64,000 nucleotides of DNA from JAVKFY01 sp040223615 (GCA_040223615.1 JAVKFY010000019.1:1-64000); one strand, 5' to 3'. Shown: positions 1-8,776, counted from the stretch's first letter. The notes: generated by a model from the letters alone, not told the origin. A program made the numbers and translations.

Positions 1-323
1 TTGAGGTCGCCTTGCTCGGCAAGGGAGACGCGGAATCGCGGAGCGCCGATCGCAGCAACTCCGCGTTCTCCGCGGCTCCGCATGCCCATATCAACGTTGC
101 CTGGATGCCAGCCTGCGCTGGCATGACGCGTGTTGTTGGTCCCGCCAGAGCTTAACCGGGCAGCCGTGGGCTTGTCCGGGCCATCCGCGTCCCTGCGCTT
201 GCAAAGACGTTGACGGGCGGGCGCAGGACCGGAATGACTTAACCGGACACTCGTGGGTCAAGCCCCGGCCACGACGGATCAGATAATGCCGTCATGGCCG
301 GACCTGATCCGGGCAAAGCTGGT
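1..323. other. Intergenic stretch with repeat remnants, no gene
   Basis: I see no credible gene here. The sequence holds a short hairpin (TGCCAGC, loop, GCTGGCA, positions 106-123) ending in ATGAC at 123-127. This is the right half of the GTCAT...ATGAC repeat found in full elsewhere in the window. Two similar units starting CTTAACCGG occur near 151 and 239, and a GTCATGGCCGG motif starts at 291. The stretch lies downstream of the amide operon, so it is probably a mosaic of repeat debris. Confidence 0.6.
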
Positions 324-962
324 TCAGTCCTTCGCCGCCATCAGGCTCATCGCCTCGTTCGACGAGACCACGCGGCCGAACAGGAAGTCCATCGTCGCCA
401 GGGCGAAGTCGTGGCGTTGCTTTTCCAGTTCGCCGGTGGCGTCGGAGACCACGAAGGTCTTGAAGTCGCGCTGACTGGCGTCGCGCACCGTGGTCTCCAC
501 GCAGCAGTTGGTGGTGACGCCGCAGACGATCAGGCTGTCCAGGTCGAGGCCGTTCAGGATCGGCTCCAGGCCGGTGGCGTAGAACGCGCTGGGCCGGTTC
601 TTGTCGACCACGAAGTCGCCCTGTTGGGGCAGCAGCTCGTCGACCACCTCGATGTCCCAGGTGCCCGCCGCCAGCCCGTTCACGTCCTTGAACGCGGGCA
701 TCATGGTGTTCATCAGGATGCCGCCGTCGGCGTAGTCGGGCCGGCAGACGTAGCGGGTGTAGATCACCGGTACGTCGGCCGCCCGGGCCGCGGCAATGAG
801 CTGCTTGCAGGGCTCGACCGCGCCCTTCAGCATGCCGATGTCGAGGCCGAGCTGGGCGCAGCTCCCCTTGTCGTCGCAGAAGCCGTTCTGCATGTCGACA
901 ACGACCAGGCCGGTGCGGCCGGGCGTCGGCTGCATCGGTGGCGGTGCGTCGGCTTCGGTCAT
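324..962 (-). CDS. Isochorismatase-family cysteine hydrolase (RutB/biuret-hydrolase-like)
   Basis: A 212-residue protein of the isochorismatase-like hydrolase fold. The family's catalytic triad is visible: Asp23 in VVDMQNGF, Lys121 in DKNRPSAF, and Cys154 in GVTTNCCVETT. Such enzymes cleave C-N bonds in amides, ureido compounds, biuret or N-carbamoyl compounds through a cysteine acyl-enzyme. It is the last gene of the amide-uptake operon, 10 bp after the preceding amidase. The likely role is therefore to release ammonia from a small carbamoyl or amide substrate in the cytoplasm. The exact substrate cannot be read from the sequence; a RutB-, biuret- or N-carbamoylsarcosine-hydrolase activity are all possible. 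Confidence 0.85.
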   Translation of the reverse strand: MTEADAPPPMQPTPGRTGLVVVDMQNGFCDDKGSCAQLGLDIGMLKGAVEPCKQLIAAARAADVPVIYTRYVCRPDYADGGILMNTMMPAFKDVNGLAAGTWDIEVVDELLPQQGDFVVDKNRPSAFYATGLEPILNGLDLDSLIVCGVTTNCCVETTVRDASQRDFKTFVVSDATGELEKQRHDFALATMDFLFGRVVSSNEAMSLMAAKD

Positions 963-972
963 GATCCGGCTC

Positions 973-2490
973 CTACATCTTCGTCCAGTCGCCGGCGGCC
1001 TCGAAGGCGGCGGCGGCCTTGTAGATGGTGGGTTCCTCGAAATGCCGGCCCGACAGCATCAGGCCGACCGGCAGGCCGTCCTTGGACATGCCGCACGGGA
1101 TCGTCATCGACGGGTGGCCGGTGACGTCGAAGGTCGGCGTGTTGGAGAGCATGCACCAGGCTTCCATGATGTAGTCGTCGACCGAGCAGTCGGCCGGCGG
1201 CATCTTGCGCGCGGTCATCGGCACCGTCGGCATCAGCAGCAGGTCGTATTCCTCGAACAGCTTGTTGAAGTGGTCGGTGGCCTTGCGCTTCAGATTCTGG
1301 CCCTTGGCGTAGACCAGCCCGTCGAAGGCGTCGATCATGAAGGTGCCGAACAGCATCGCCAGCTTGACGTTCGGCGGCATCTCGTTGGACCGCTCGCGCC
1401 AGGACTTGGAGCGTTCGATCATCGAGACGGCATGCAGGTTGCGCATGCCGGGCGCGATGCCGTTGCCGAAGAAGGCCTCGCGCATCATGCCTTCCATCAC
1501 CATCGGCATGAAGTAGGTCGCCATCTCGGCATGCATCGGCACCGAGATCTCGTCGACCTTGGCGCCCATCTTCTCGAACCGCTTGGCGCCGGCCTTGACC
1601 TTGTCGTCGACGACCTTCTCGGACATCTCCTGGCCGAAGCCTTCCTTGACGACGGCGATCTTCATGCCCTTTACGCCGCCGTCGAGCAGCTTCGAATAGT
1701 TGTGCGTCTTTGGCGCCTTCTGGCGGCCGTCATAGCCGTCGTCGCCGGCGATCACCTCCAGCAGCAGCGCGTTGTCGGCGACGTTGGCGGTCATCGGGCC
1801 GGTGTGGTCGATGGTCGCCTCCATCGAGCACAGCCCGGTATAGGGCACCAGCGAATGAGTCGGCTTCATGCCGTAGATGCCGCAGAAGGCGCCGGGCATG
1901 CGGATCGAGCCGCCCTGGTCGCCGCCGATCGCCATGTCGACCTCGCCGGCCGCGACCAGCGCGGCCGAGCCGCAGGACGAGCCGCCGGCGGTGTGGCCCA
2001 TTTTGTGCGGGTTGTGCACCGGGCCGGTGTTCGACGTGTGGCTGCCGCCGGACAGGCAGTAGTACTCGCAATTGGCGATGCCGACGATCTCGCCGCCGGC
2101 ATCGAGGATGCGGGTGACGATGCTGGCGTCGACGTCGGGCACGTAGCCCTCCAGGATCGAGGTGCCGTTGGTCATCGGCACGCCGGCGACCATCACGTTG
2201 TCCTTCAGCGCGATGGACTTGCCCTTCAGCTTGCCGCGGGCCGCGCCCTTGATCGCGGTCTTGCGGGCCCAGGCGTTGTACTTGTTCTCCTCGCCCTCCG
2301 GCCGGTAGCCGGGATCGCGCCCGTACTTCGTCTGCGGCAGATAGTCGGGCATGCGCAGCATGGCATCGGCGGCGCCGCACAACGGCTCCATCTGCGCCCT
2401 CAGCGTGCTCGCCTCCTCGTCGGTCAGCTCCATGCCCAGCTGCTCGCCGAGCTCGCGCACTTTCGCGACGCTGGGATACGGAAACTTCAT
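973..2490 (-). CDS. Amidase (amidase signature family), copy 1
   Basis: A 505-residue amidase-signature enzyme that hydrolyses carboxamides to acid plus ammonia. The Ser-cisSer-Lys triad is readable as Lys96 in IALKDN, cis-Ser171 in GGSSCGS and nucleophile Ser195 in GGDQGGSIRMP. The N-terminal 70 residues and the run PHKMGHTAGGSS...TIDHTGPMT resemble the enantioselective amidases that partner nitrile hydratases, but no nitrile hydratase gene is nearby. It is a paralogue of the next gene upstream: the catalytic residues fall at identical positions and the two genes are 18 bp apart. It belongs to the urtABCDE-amidase operon, so imported short amides are the likely substrates. Confidence 0.92.
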   Translation of the reverse strand: MKFPYPSVAKVRELGEQLGMELTDEEASTLRAQMEPLCGAADAMLRMPDYLPQTKYGRDPGYRPEGEENKYNAWARKTAIKGAARGKLKGKSIALKDNVMVAGVPMTNGTSILEGYVPDVDASIVTRILDAGGEIVGIANCEYYCLSGGSHTSNTGPVHNPHKMGHTAGGSSCGSAALVAAGEVDMAIGGDQGGSIRMPGAFCGIYGMKPTHSLVPYTGLCSMEATIDHTGPMTANVADNALLLEVIAGDDGYDGRQKAPKTHNYSKLLDGGVKGMKIAVVKEGFGQEMSEKVVDDKVKAGAKRFEKMGAKVDEISVPMHAEMATYFMPMVMEGMMREAFFGNGIAPGMRNLHAVSMIERSKSWRERSNEMPPNVKLAMLFGTFMIDAFDGLVYAKGQNLKRKATDHFNKLFEEYDLLLMPTVPMTARKMPPADCSVDDYIMEAWCMLSNTPTFDVTGHPSMTIPCGMSKDGLPVGLMLSGRHFEEPTIYKAAAAFEAAGDWTKM

Positions 2491-2508
2491 GGCGTGGCCC
2501 TCCCCGGC

Positions 2509-4023
2509 CTAGAACTTCTTCCAGTCGCCCGACTGCTCGAAAGCGTAGGCGGCCTTGTAGATCGTGGTCTCATCGAAGTGCTTGCCGACCAGCATCAGGC
2601 CGATCGGCAGGCCGCCGCCCATGCCGCAGGGGATCGACATCGCCGGGTGGTGGCTGATGTCGAACGGTGCGGTGTTGGCGATCATCTCGAAAGCGCGCTG
2701 GATGTACTCCTCGCGGCTGGCGTCCGGCGCCGGCAGCGGCGTCGCCTTCAACGGCAAGGTCGGCATCAGCAGCAGGTCGTACTCTTCGAACGCCGCGTCA
2801 TAGGCCGCGGTCAGCTTGCGCGACAGGTTCACGCTTTTACCGTAGTAGCGCTTGCCGTAGTACTTCTCGATGTAGGTGCCGAGCAGCAAGGTGAGCTTCA
2901 GCGACTCCGACAGGTCGTTGCCGCGCTCGCGCCAGCGGTGATGGAAATCCATCAGGCTGGTGACGTACATGTCGCGGCGGCTGACGCCGTAGCCGTCGCC
3001 GAACATCATCGTCTGGGTCAGCCCCTCGATGGCGATCGGGGTCCAGATCGCCGGGCCGAGCGTGTGCATCGGGATCGAGACCTGCTCGACCTTGGCGCCC
3101 ATCTTCTTGAAACGCTGGGCGGCGGCCTTGACCTTGGCGTCGACGTCCTTCTCGGAATTCTCGTGGCCGAAGCCTTCCTTGACGACGCCGATCTTCATGC
3201 CCTTCACGCCGCCCTCCAGGTTCTTGGAGTAGCGCGCGGTCTTGACGTCATACTGGCGCGGATCGAGCCCGTCGGGGCCGGCCAGCACCTCCAGCATCAG
3301 CGCGTTGTCGGACACGTTCTGGGTCATCGGGCCGGTGTGGTCGATGTACGGCTCGATCGGCATCACGCCGGTGTAGGGCACCAGGCCGTGGGTCGCCTTC
3401 ATGCCGTAGACACCGCAGAACGAGGCCGGCATGCGGATCGAGCCGCCCTGGTCGCCGCCGATCGTCATGTCGACCTCGCCGGCCGCCAGCAGCGCGCCGG
3501 AGCCGGACGACGAACCGCCGGCCGAGTAGCCCATCTTGTGCGGGTTGTGCACCGGGCCGGTGGCGTTGGTGTGGCTGCCGCCGGAAAGGCAGAAATATTC
3601 GCAGTGCGCCTTGCCCATGATCGTCGCGCCGGCGTCGAGCAGGCGGGTGACGATGGTGGCATCGACATCCGGCACATAGCCTTCCAGGGTGGCGGCGCCG
3701 TTCATCATCGGCACGCCGGCCAGCATCACGTTGTCCTTCAGGGCGACCGTCTTGCCCTTCAGCGGGCCGCGGGCGGCGCCCTTCACCTCGGTCTTGACGT
3801 ACCAGGCGTTGTACTTGTTCTCCTCGCCTTCGGGACGGTAGCCCGGCGTGCGCGGATACTTCACGCGCGGCAGATAGTCGGGCATGGCGTCGACGACGTT
3901 GTAGCCGTCGATACTCGGCGCGATCAGCGCGGCGAAGGACGCCGCGTCGTCGTCACTCAAGGACATGCCGCAGACTTCGGCGACCTCGCGCAGTTGCTCC
4001 GGTGTCGGCTTTTTCACGGCCAT
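2509..4023 (-). CDS. Amidase (amidase signature family), copy 2
   Basis: A 504-residue amidase-signature hydrolase, tandem paralogue of the gene at 973-2490. Lys96, Ser171 and Ser195 occupy the same positions as in that copy. The active-site loop reads GGSSSGSGALL here against GGSSCGSAALV there, and the C-terminal halves differ more, which suggests divided substrate ranges rather than recent duplication. It starts 44 bp after the stop of the UrtE-like ATPase gene, in the same orientation. The probable role is deamidation of a substrate brought in by the adjacent ABC importer. Confidence 0.92.
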   Translation of the reverse strand: MAVKKPTPEQLREVAEVCGMSLSDDDAASFAALIAPSIDGYNVVDAMPDYLPRVKYPRTPGYRPEGEENKYNAWYVKTEVKGAARGPLKGKTVALKDNVMLAGVPMMNGAATLEGYVPDVDATIVTRLLDAGATIMGKAHCEYFCLSGGSHTNATGPVHNPHKMGYSAGGSSSGSGALLAAGEVDMTIGGDQGGSIRMPASFCGVYGMKATHGLVPYTGVMPIEPYIDHTGPMTQNVSDNALMLEVLAGPDGLDPRQYDVKTARYSKNLEGGVKGMKIGVVKEGFGHENSEKDVDAKVKAAAQRFKKMGAKVEQVSIPMHTLGPAIWTPIAIEGLTQTMMFGDGYGVSRRDMYVTSLMDFHHRWRERGNDLSESLKLTLLLGTYIEKYYGKRYYGKSVNLSRKLTAAYDAAFEEYDLLLMPTLPLKATPLPAPDASREEYIQRAFEMIANTAPFDISHHPAMSIPCGMGGGLPIGLMLVGKHFDETTIYKAAYAFEQSGDWKKF

Positions 4024-4067
4024 GGCTGGTTCCCTCTCCCCTGCCGGTGTCGTTTGATTGGTGGTGT

Positions 4068-4775
4068 CTAGGTGGTGAAACCGACGAACTCGCCGACCAT
4101 CTCGGCGTCGGCCAGATGCTCCGGACCAAGTTCGCGGGTGAACATGCCCTTCTGGATGATCAAGACGCGCTCGGCCAGCGCGGCGATGAAATCGAGATTC
4201 TGCTCGACCAGCACCACGGTCAAGTCGCGGCTCTTGCGCAGACGCTGCAGCGTTTCCTCAATCTCGTCGATGATCGACGGCTGGATGCCCTCGGTCGGCT
4301 CGTCCAGCAGCAGCAGGCGCGGCTCAGTGCACAGCGTGCGGGCCAGCGCCAGCAACTGCTGCTCGCCGCCGGACAGCGCACCGCCGACGCGGTCGAGCAG
4401 GCGTTCCAGGCGCGGGAAGTCGGCCAGGATGCGCTCGACCGCCTGCGCCTCCTCGGTCTTGCGCACCACCATGCCCATGCGCAGATTGTCGAGCACCGAC
4501 AGCGCCGGGAAAATCTCGCGACCCTGCGGCACGAAGCCGATGCCGAGCCGGGCGCGGGCGTGGGTGCTGGCGCGGGTGATGTCGGCGCCGTCCATCGTCA
4601 CGCTGCCGGCGGTGGCGCGGACATAGCCCATCAGCGTGCGCAGCAGCGTGGTCTTGCCCATGCCGTTGTGGCCCAGGATGCCGATGAACTCGCCCTGCTT
4701 CACCTGCATCGACAGGCCGGTGAGGATCGGGACGGTGCCGTAGCCGGCGTGCAGGTCCTTCACGGTCAGCATCAC
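4068..4775 (-). CDS. urtE: Urea/short-chain amide ABC transporter ATP-binding protein UrtE
   Basis: A 235-residue ABC ATPase. Walker A is GHNGMGKTT (residues 35-43), the signature is LSGGEQQ, and Walker B is LLLLDEPTEGIQPS. The DEPTEGIQPS form is typical of UrtE/LivF-type subunits that pair with UrtD. It powers import through the UrtBC permeases at the cytoplasmic membrane. Its ATG overlaps the stop of urtD by four bases (4772-4775), indicating translational coupling. The gene order A-B-C-D-E matches urea and FmdDEF short-chain amide transporters. Neighbouring amidases favour an amide or urea-like substrate. Confidence 0.93.
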   Translation of the reverse strand: MMLTVKDLHAGYGTVPILTGLSMQVKQGEFIGILGHNGMGKTTLLRTLMGYVRATAGSVTMDGADITRASTHARARLGIGFVPQGREIFPALSVLDNLRMGMVVRKTEEAQAVERILADFPRLERLLDRVGGALSGGEQQLLALARTLCTEPRLLLLDEPTEGIQPSIIDEIEETLQRLRKSRDLTVVLVEQNLDFIAALAERVLIIQKGMFTRELGPEHLADAEMVGEFVGFTT

Positions 4776-5500
4776 GCCGCCGTCCGCTTGCCGAGATAGA
4801 CGTCGCGTACCGTCGGGTTGCGCAGGATCTCCTCCATCGGCGCCTCGACAAGGATCGCGCCCTGGTGGAACACGGTGACCATCGAGGCGATCTGGCGGAT
4901 GAACTGCATGTCGTGCTCGACCACGATCATCGCCGTGGTCTGGTTGATCTCGCGGATGATCTCGGCGGCGCGCGCGGTCTCCTCGTGGGTCATGCCGGCG
5001 GCCGGTTCGTCGAGCAGGATCAGCGTCGGCTCGCCGGCCAGCACGGTGGCCAGCTCGATCAACTGGCGTTGTCCGTGCGCCAGCTTGGCGACCACGGCGT
5101 CGGCCAGGTGCGAGATGCCGACGCGCGCCATGACCTCCGTCACCAGCTTGTCGGCGTGCGCCTTGGCGTGGTGGTGGCGCGCGGCGAGCCAGACATTCTC
5201 ATGCGCGGTCAGGCCATCAAACAGGTTCGGCACCTGGGTCTTGATGCCGATGCCGCGGCGGGCGATGTCGTGGCTGTTGAGCCCGGTGATCGGCCGGCCC
5301 TCGAAGCTGATCTCGCCCTCCGAGGGGTCGAGCTGACCGGTCAGGCATTTGAAGAAGGTCGACTTGCCGGCGCCGTTCGGCCCGATCAGACAGCGCAATT
5401 CACCAGGATTCAGGCGGAAATTGACGTCATCGACGGCGGTGACGCCGCCGAAGCGCATGAACAGGCCCTTCGTCTCCAGCAGCGGCGCCTGGTCATTCAT
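4772..5500 (-). CDS. urtD: Urea/short-chain amide ABC transporter ATP-binding protein UrtD
   Basis: A 242-residue ABC ATPase with Walker A GPNGAGKST, an ABC signature in the degenerate form LAHGQRQ, and Walker B LILLDEPAAGMTHEET. The DEPAAGMT..ET stretch is characteristic of UrtD. I chose the ATG at 5500 (MNDQAPLL) because it overlaps the urtC stop in an ATGA arrangement; the longer open frame upstream is out-of-frame urtC sequence. It forms a heterodimer with UrtE in the import complex. Confidence 0.93.
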   Translation of the reverse strand: MNDQAPLLETKGLFMRFGGVTAVDDVNFRLNPGELRCLIGPNGAGKSTFFKCLTGQLDPSEGEISFEGRPITGLNSHDIARRGIGIKTQVPNLFDGLTAHENVWLAARHHHAKAHADKLVTEVMARVGISHLADAVVAKLAHGQRQLIELATVLAGEPTLILLDEPAAGMTHEETARAAEIIREINQTTAMIVVEHDMQFIRQIASMVTVFHQGAILVEAPMEEILRNPTVRDVYLGKRTAA

Positions 5501-6558
5501 TCCCCGGCTCCCGCGCGCGTGGCCGCCGCGTCGGCCGTGGCGGTATCGCCGCCCTCCGGCTTCGGCCGGACCCGGTTCCAGAGCATCAGCCCGTAATCCT
5601 GCAACGACGGCAGCAGGCCGCGTGGCAGCACCAGCACCGCGACGATCAGAATCACGCCGAGCACGAAGTTGTTGTTGGCGATCTCCACCGCGCCGAGCCA
5701 GACGGTGAGATATTGCAGCACGCAGCAGGCGATGACCGGCCCGACCAGGGTGCCGAGCCCGCCGACCATGACCCAGATGAGGCACTGCGCCGACATCACC
5801 AGCGCGAAGGCGTTGGGGTCGATGAACGCCTGGTAGGTCGAGTAGAGGCCGCCGCCCATGCCGGCGATGGCGCCGCCGATGGCGAACACCAGCACCTTGT
5901 GCAGGCGGACGTCGTAGCCGAGCAGCTGGGCGCGGGTCTCGTTCTCGCGGATCGCCACGGTGACGCGGCCGAACTTGGTGCGCTGCAGCAGCTTCAGGCC
6001 GAGATAGACCGCCAGCAGCAGGCCCATGGCGAAATAGAAGATGTGCACCGGGTCCATGAACTCACCCGGCTGGAACGGATAGTTCAGGACCGGCACGTCG
6101 GGCATGCCGTTGAAGCCGCCCAGACGGGCCTCGCCGATGGTGTATTCCGGCCCGGCAGTGTGGTTGATCAGCTTGAACATGATCAGCGAGACCACCAGCG
6201 TGACCACGCCCATGTAGACGTCGGTCAGGCGGCCGTAGAACATGAAATAGCCGAGCGCGGCGGCGAACAGGCCGGGAATAATGATCGACAACAGGAACGG
6301 GACGGTGGTGTCGCCCATGTTGATGCCGCTGACCGCGAAGACATAGCCGCCCAGCCCGAAGAACGACGCCTGGCCGAAGCAGAAGATGCCGCCATAGCCC
6401 CAGATGTAGGCCAGCGAGACGGCGAAGATCGACAACACCACGTAGAGCGTGAGCTGCATGATCGCGAACATGTCGAGCGTCATCGGCAGGCCGAACATCA
6501 GCGCCAGGCCGATCACCATCGTGACGATGGTGCCGAGATTGCCCTTCACCAGGCTCAA
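5497..6558 (-). CDS. urtC: Urea/short-chain amide ABC transporter permease UrtC
   Basis: A 353-residue branched-chain-type permease with about ten hydrophobic segments. The EAA-like loop is visible around AIRENETRAQLLGYDV. No ATG fits the start. A TTG at 6558 overlaps the urtB stop (TTGA) and is preceded five bases upstream by the perfect ribosome-binding site AGGAGG (6569-6564), so a TTG start is proposed. The C-terminal tail after the last membrane helix is charged and Ala-rich. It partners UrtB to form the inner-membrane channel. Confidence 0.9.
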   Translation of the reverse strand: MSLVKGNLGTIVTMVIGLALMFGLPMTLDMFAIMQLTLYVVLSIFAVSLAYIWGYGGIFCFGQASFFGLGGYVFAVSGINMGDTTVPFLLSIIIPGLFAAALGYFMFYGRLTDVYMGVVTLVVSLIMFKLINHTAGPEYTIGEARLGGFNGMPDVPVLNYPFQPGEFMDPVHIFYFAMGLLLAVYLGLKLLQRTKFGRVTVAIRENETRAQLLGYDVRLHKVLVFAIGGAIAGMGGGLYSTYQAFIDPNAFALVMSAQCLIWVMVGGLGTLVGPVIACCVLQYLTVWLGAVEIANNNFVLGVILIVAVLVLPRGLLPSLQDYGLMLWNRVRPKPEGGDTATADAAATRAGAGE

Positions 6559-7424
6559 ATCGACCTCCTGAAGAACTTGCCGGTGATGCCCTGCGGCAGA
6601 ATGCGCAGCATGATCACGGCGATGAACAGCAGCGCCGCGTCGCCCCATACCGGCGTGGTCGCGAAGGTGGCGAGCTGGCTGATGCCGCCGAACAGGCCGC
6701 TGGCGGTGGCGGTGCCGGCGACCATCGCGGCACCACCGCCGATCACGGTGATGAAGGCCTTGGCGATGAACGCCACGCCCATGGTCGGCACCACGCCGGT
6801 CAGCGGCGCCAGGATGCCGCCGGCCAGGCCGGTGAGCGCGGCGCCGATGCCGAAGGTGACCATGTAGACTTTCGGCGGCGAGACCCCGAGCGCGGCGGCC
6901 ATGCCGGCATTCTGCATGGTGCCGCGCGCGATCAGGCCGAGCTTGGTGAACTTCAGCACCACCAGCGTGCCGAGCAGCAGCACGGCCGCCATCACGATGA
7001 CGAAGATGGTGTACATCGACATCTTGTAGGCGCCGATGTCGAAGCCGCCGAGCGGCGAGGACACCCCCTCCACCGTGTTGCCGAACACGATGGTGACGGC
7101 GCCGATGATGAACAGGCTGAGACCCCAGGTGGCCAGCAGCGTGTCCAGCATGCGCGCGCCGTAGAGGAACTGGATCAGGCAGCGTTCGATGATCACGCCG
7201 ATCACCCCGACCACCAGCGGGGCCAGCACCAACATCGCGATCCAGATGTTGACGCCGGCCTTGACGCTGAGCAGCACGGTGTAGGCGCCGAGCATCAGGA
7301 ACTCGCCGTGCGCGATGTTGATCACCCGCATCATGCCGAAGATGATCGCCAACCCGAGCGAGATGATGACCAACGTGCCGATGGCGCTAAGCACCTCCAG
7401 CACGACGATGATGGCGAAATCCAT
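6555..7424 (-). CDS. urtB: Urea/short-chain amide ABC transporter permease UrtB
   Basis: A 289-residue LivH/UrtB-type inner-membrane permease. The N-terminus IVVLEVLSAIGTLVIISLGLA and the segment MMRVINIAHGEFLMLGAY are hallmarks of the family (NxAHGExxMLGAY). It lies 32 bp downstream of urtA and is translationally coupled to urtC. With UrtC it forms the translocation pathway for the solute delivered by the periplasmic UrtA-like protein. Confidence 0.93.
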   Translation of the reverse strand: MDFAIIVVLEVLSAIGTLVIISLGLAIIFGMMRVINIAHGEFLMLGAYTVLLSVKAGVNIWIAMLVLAPLVVGVIGVIIERCLIQFLYGARMLDTLLATWGLSLFIIGAVTIVFGNTVEGVSSPLGGFDIGAYKMSMYTIFVIVMAAVLLLGTLVVLKFTKLGLIARGTMQNAGMAAALGVSPPKVYMVTFGIGAALTGLAGGILAPLTGVVPTMGVAFIAKAFITVIGGGAAMVAGTATASGLFGGISQLATFATTPVWGDAALLFIAVIMLRILPQGITGKFFRRSI

Positions 7425-7456
7425 CGAACGCCCCTGAACCGGTTACCGAACCCGCA

Positions 7457-8701
7457 CTACAGCTTGATGATGTAGTGCTTGTTGTCGTTCGGGTTCTTCT
7501 CCAGGTCGCAGACCGCCTGGGTATCGGCAGGCTGCACCTGGTTGAAGGTGTTCAGCACCTTCCACTTGCGGTCCTCGATCACCGCCAGGTGGACGTTGCG
7601 GATGACGTGGTGGGTCTTCGGATCAATCGTCACCTTGCCGGATGGGCCGTCGATCGACAGGCCGGTCTCCAGCGCCTCGATCACCTTCATGCGATCGGTG
7701 GTGCCGGCCATCTCGACCGCCTTGGCCCACAGCAGCACGCCCTCGTAGGTGGCGCAGCTCAGCTCGGTGAGCAGCGGCGTCTTGTCCGGGAAGAAGGCCT
7801 CGATCTTCTTGCGCCAGGCGTTGTTCTCCGGCGTGTCGACTTCCTGGAAGTAGCCCAGGGCGTTGACCAGGCCGTTCGACTCTTCCGGCGTCATCAGGAT
7901 CACCTCGTTGCCGCCGGCCCCGTAGGTGGTCGACGCCATCGGGATTTCCTTCTGCATGCCGGCCGCGGCCCACTGGCGATAGAAGGACAAGTGGGCGGAG
8001 CCGACCAGCACCGACATCACCACGTCCGGCTTGGCCGCCTGGATCTTGGAGATGGTCGGGCCGAAGTTGGTGACGTCGAGCGGGAAGAAGTCGGTCTGCA
8101 CCACCTCGCCGCCGCCTTCCTCGGTGAATTTCTTCACCCAGGCCGCGGTGATCTGGCCGTAATTGTAGTCGGCGGCCAGGGTGTAGATCTTCTTGCCCCA
8201 GTTCTTCAGGCAGTAGTCGACCAGTTTGTCGACGGTCTGCGCCGGCGTGGTGCCGGTGGAGATCTCGTTGCGGTCGCAGACACCGCCCTCGTAGAGCGTG
8301 TTGTAGAAGTACAGCGTCTTGAACCGGCGCAGCACCGGCCGGATCACCTCGCGGCTGGCCGAGGTGATGCCGCCATGCACGACGGCGACCTTGTCCTTCA
8401 GTGCGAGCTGCTGAGCGTATTGCGTGTAGAGCTGCATGTTGGACTGCGAGTCGTAGTCGACCAGCTTGAGCTGCTTGCCGAGCAGGCCGCCCTTCTCGTT
8501 CAGCTCGTGCACCGCGAAGCGCATCACCTGCGCCATCGGCTGGCCGGCGATGTCGAGGAAGCCGGACTCGTCGTGAATCCCGCCGATCAGGATTTCGTCG
8601 GCCGCTTCGGCCACCCCAGTCAGCATCGACGCCGTGGTCAATGCAGTCGCGCCCAGCGCCGCGTTCTTCAGGAAGCCGCGTCGATTCATCATCTTGTTCA
8701 T
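7457..8701 (-). CDS. urtA: UrtA/FmdD-like amide- or urea-binding protein with Tat signal
   Basis: A 414-residue periplasmic solute-binding protein of the AmiC/UrtA/FmdD type (Peripla_BP_6 fold). The segments VVHGGITSASREVIRPVLRR and YFYNTLYEG correspond to the ligand-binding region of that family. The start at 8701 (MNKMMNRRGFLK) is supported by the GGAGG site about six bases upstream. The N-terminus carries a twin-arginine motif NRRGFLK followed by a hydrophobic stretch and AEA, so export through Tat is likely. It is the first gene of the operon and lies behind the sigma-54-type promoter at 8761-8776. Urea, formamide, acetamide or a related compound are possible ligands. Confidence 0.88.
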   Translation of the reverse strand: MNKMMNRRGFLKNAALGATALTTASMLTGVAEAADEILIGGIHDESGFLDIAGQPMAQVMRFAVHELNEKGGLLGKQLKLVDYDSQSNMQLYTQYAQQLALKDKVAVVHGGITSASREVIRPVLRRFKTLYFYNTLYEGGVCDRNEISTGTTPAQTVDKLVDYCLKNWGKKIYTLAADYNYGQITAAWVKKFTEEGGGEVVQTDFFPLDVTNFGPTISKIQAAKPDVVMSVLVGSAHLSFYRQWAAAGMQKEIPMASTTYGAGGNEVILMTPEESNGLVNALGYFQEVDTPENNAWRKKIEAFFPDKTPLLTELSCATYEGVLLWAKAVEMAGTTDRMKVIEALETGLSIDGPSGKVTIDPKTHHVIRNVHLAVIEDRKWKVLNTFNQVQPADTQAVCDLEKNPNDNKHYIIKL

Positions 8702-8760
8702 TGAAGCCCTCCACCGTTCGCTGTCTGGCATGTCAGCCAGCACCGCCATTATTCGCCTTC

Positions 8761-8776
8761 AGCACGAGGCGTGCCA
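8761..8776 (-). promoter_or_regulatory. Sigma-54 type -24/-12 promoter of the urt-amidase operon
   Basis: On the minus strand the sequence is TGGCACG-CCTC-GTGCT. It differs from the sigma-54 consensus TGGCACG-N4-TTGCT at one base and keeps the invariant GG-N10-GC. It ends about 60 bp upstream of the urtA start, leaving a plausible 5' leader of around 50 bases. A sigma-54 promoter fits nitrogen-limitation control (NtrC/RpoN) of amide uptake. The element is seen directly; its activity is inferred. Confidence 0.72.

Noticed and set aside
796..4071. 1091-codon open frame on the plus strand
   Set aside because: It runs antisense through both amidase genes, is rich in His/Gly/Ala/Arg typical of high-GC shadow frames, and has no recognisable motif. 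The minus-strand amidases carry full catalytic triads.
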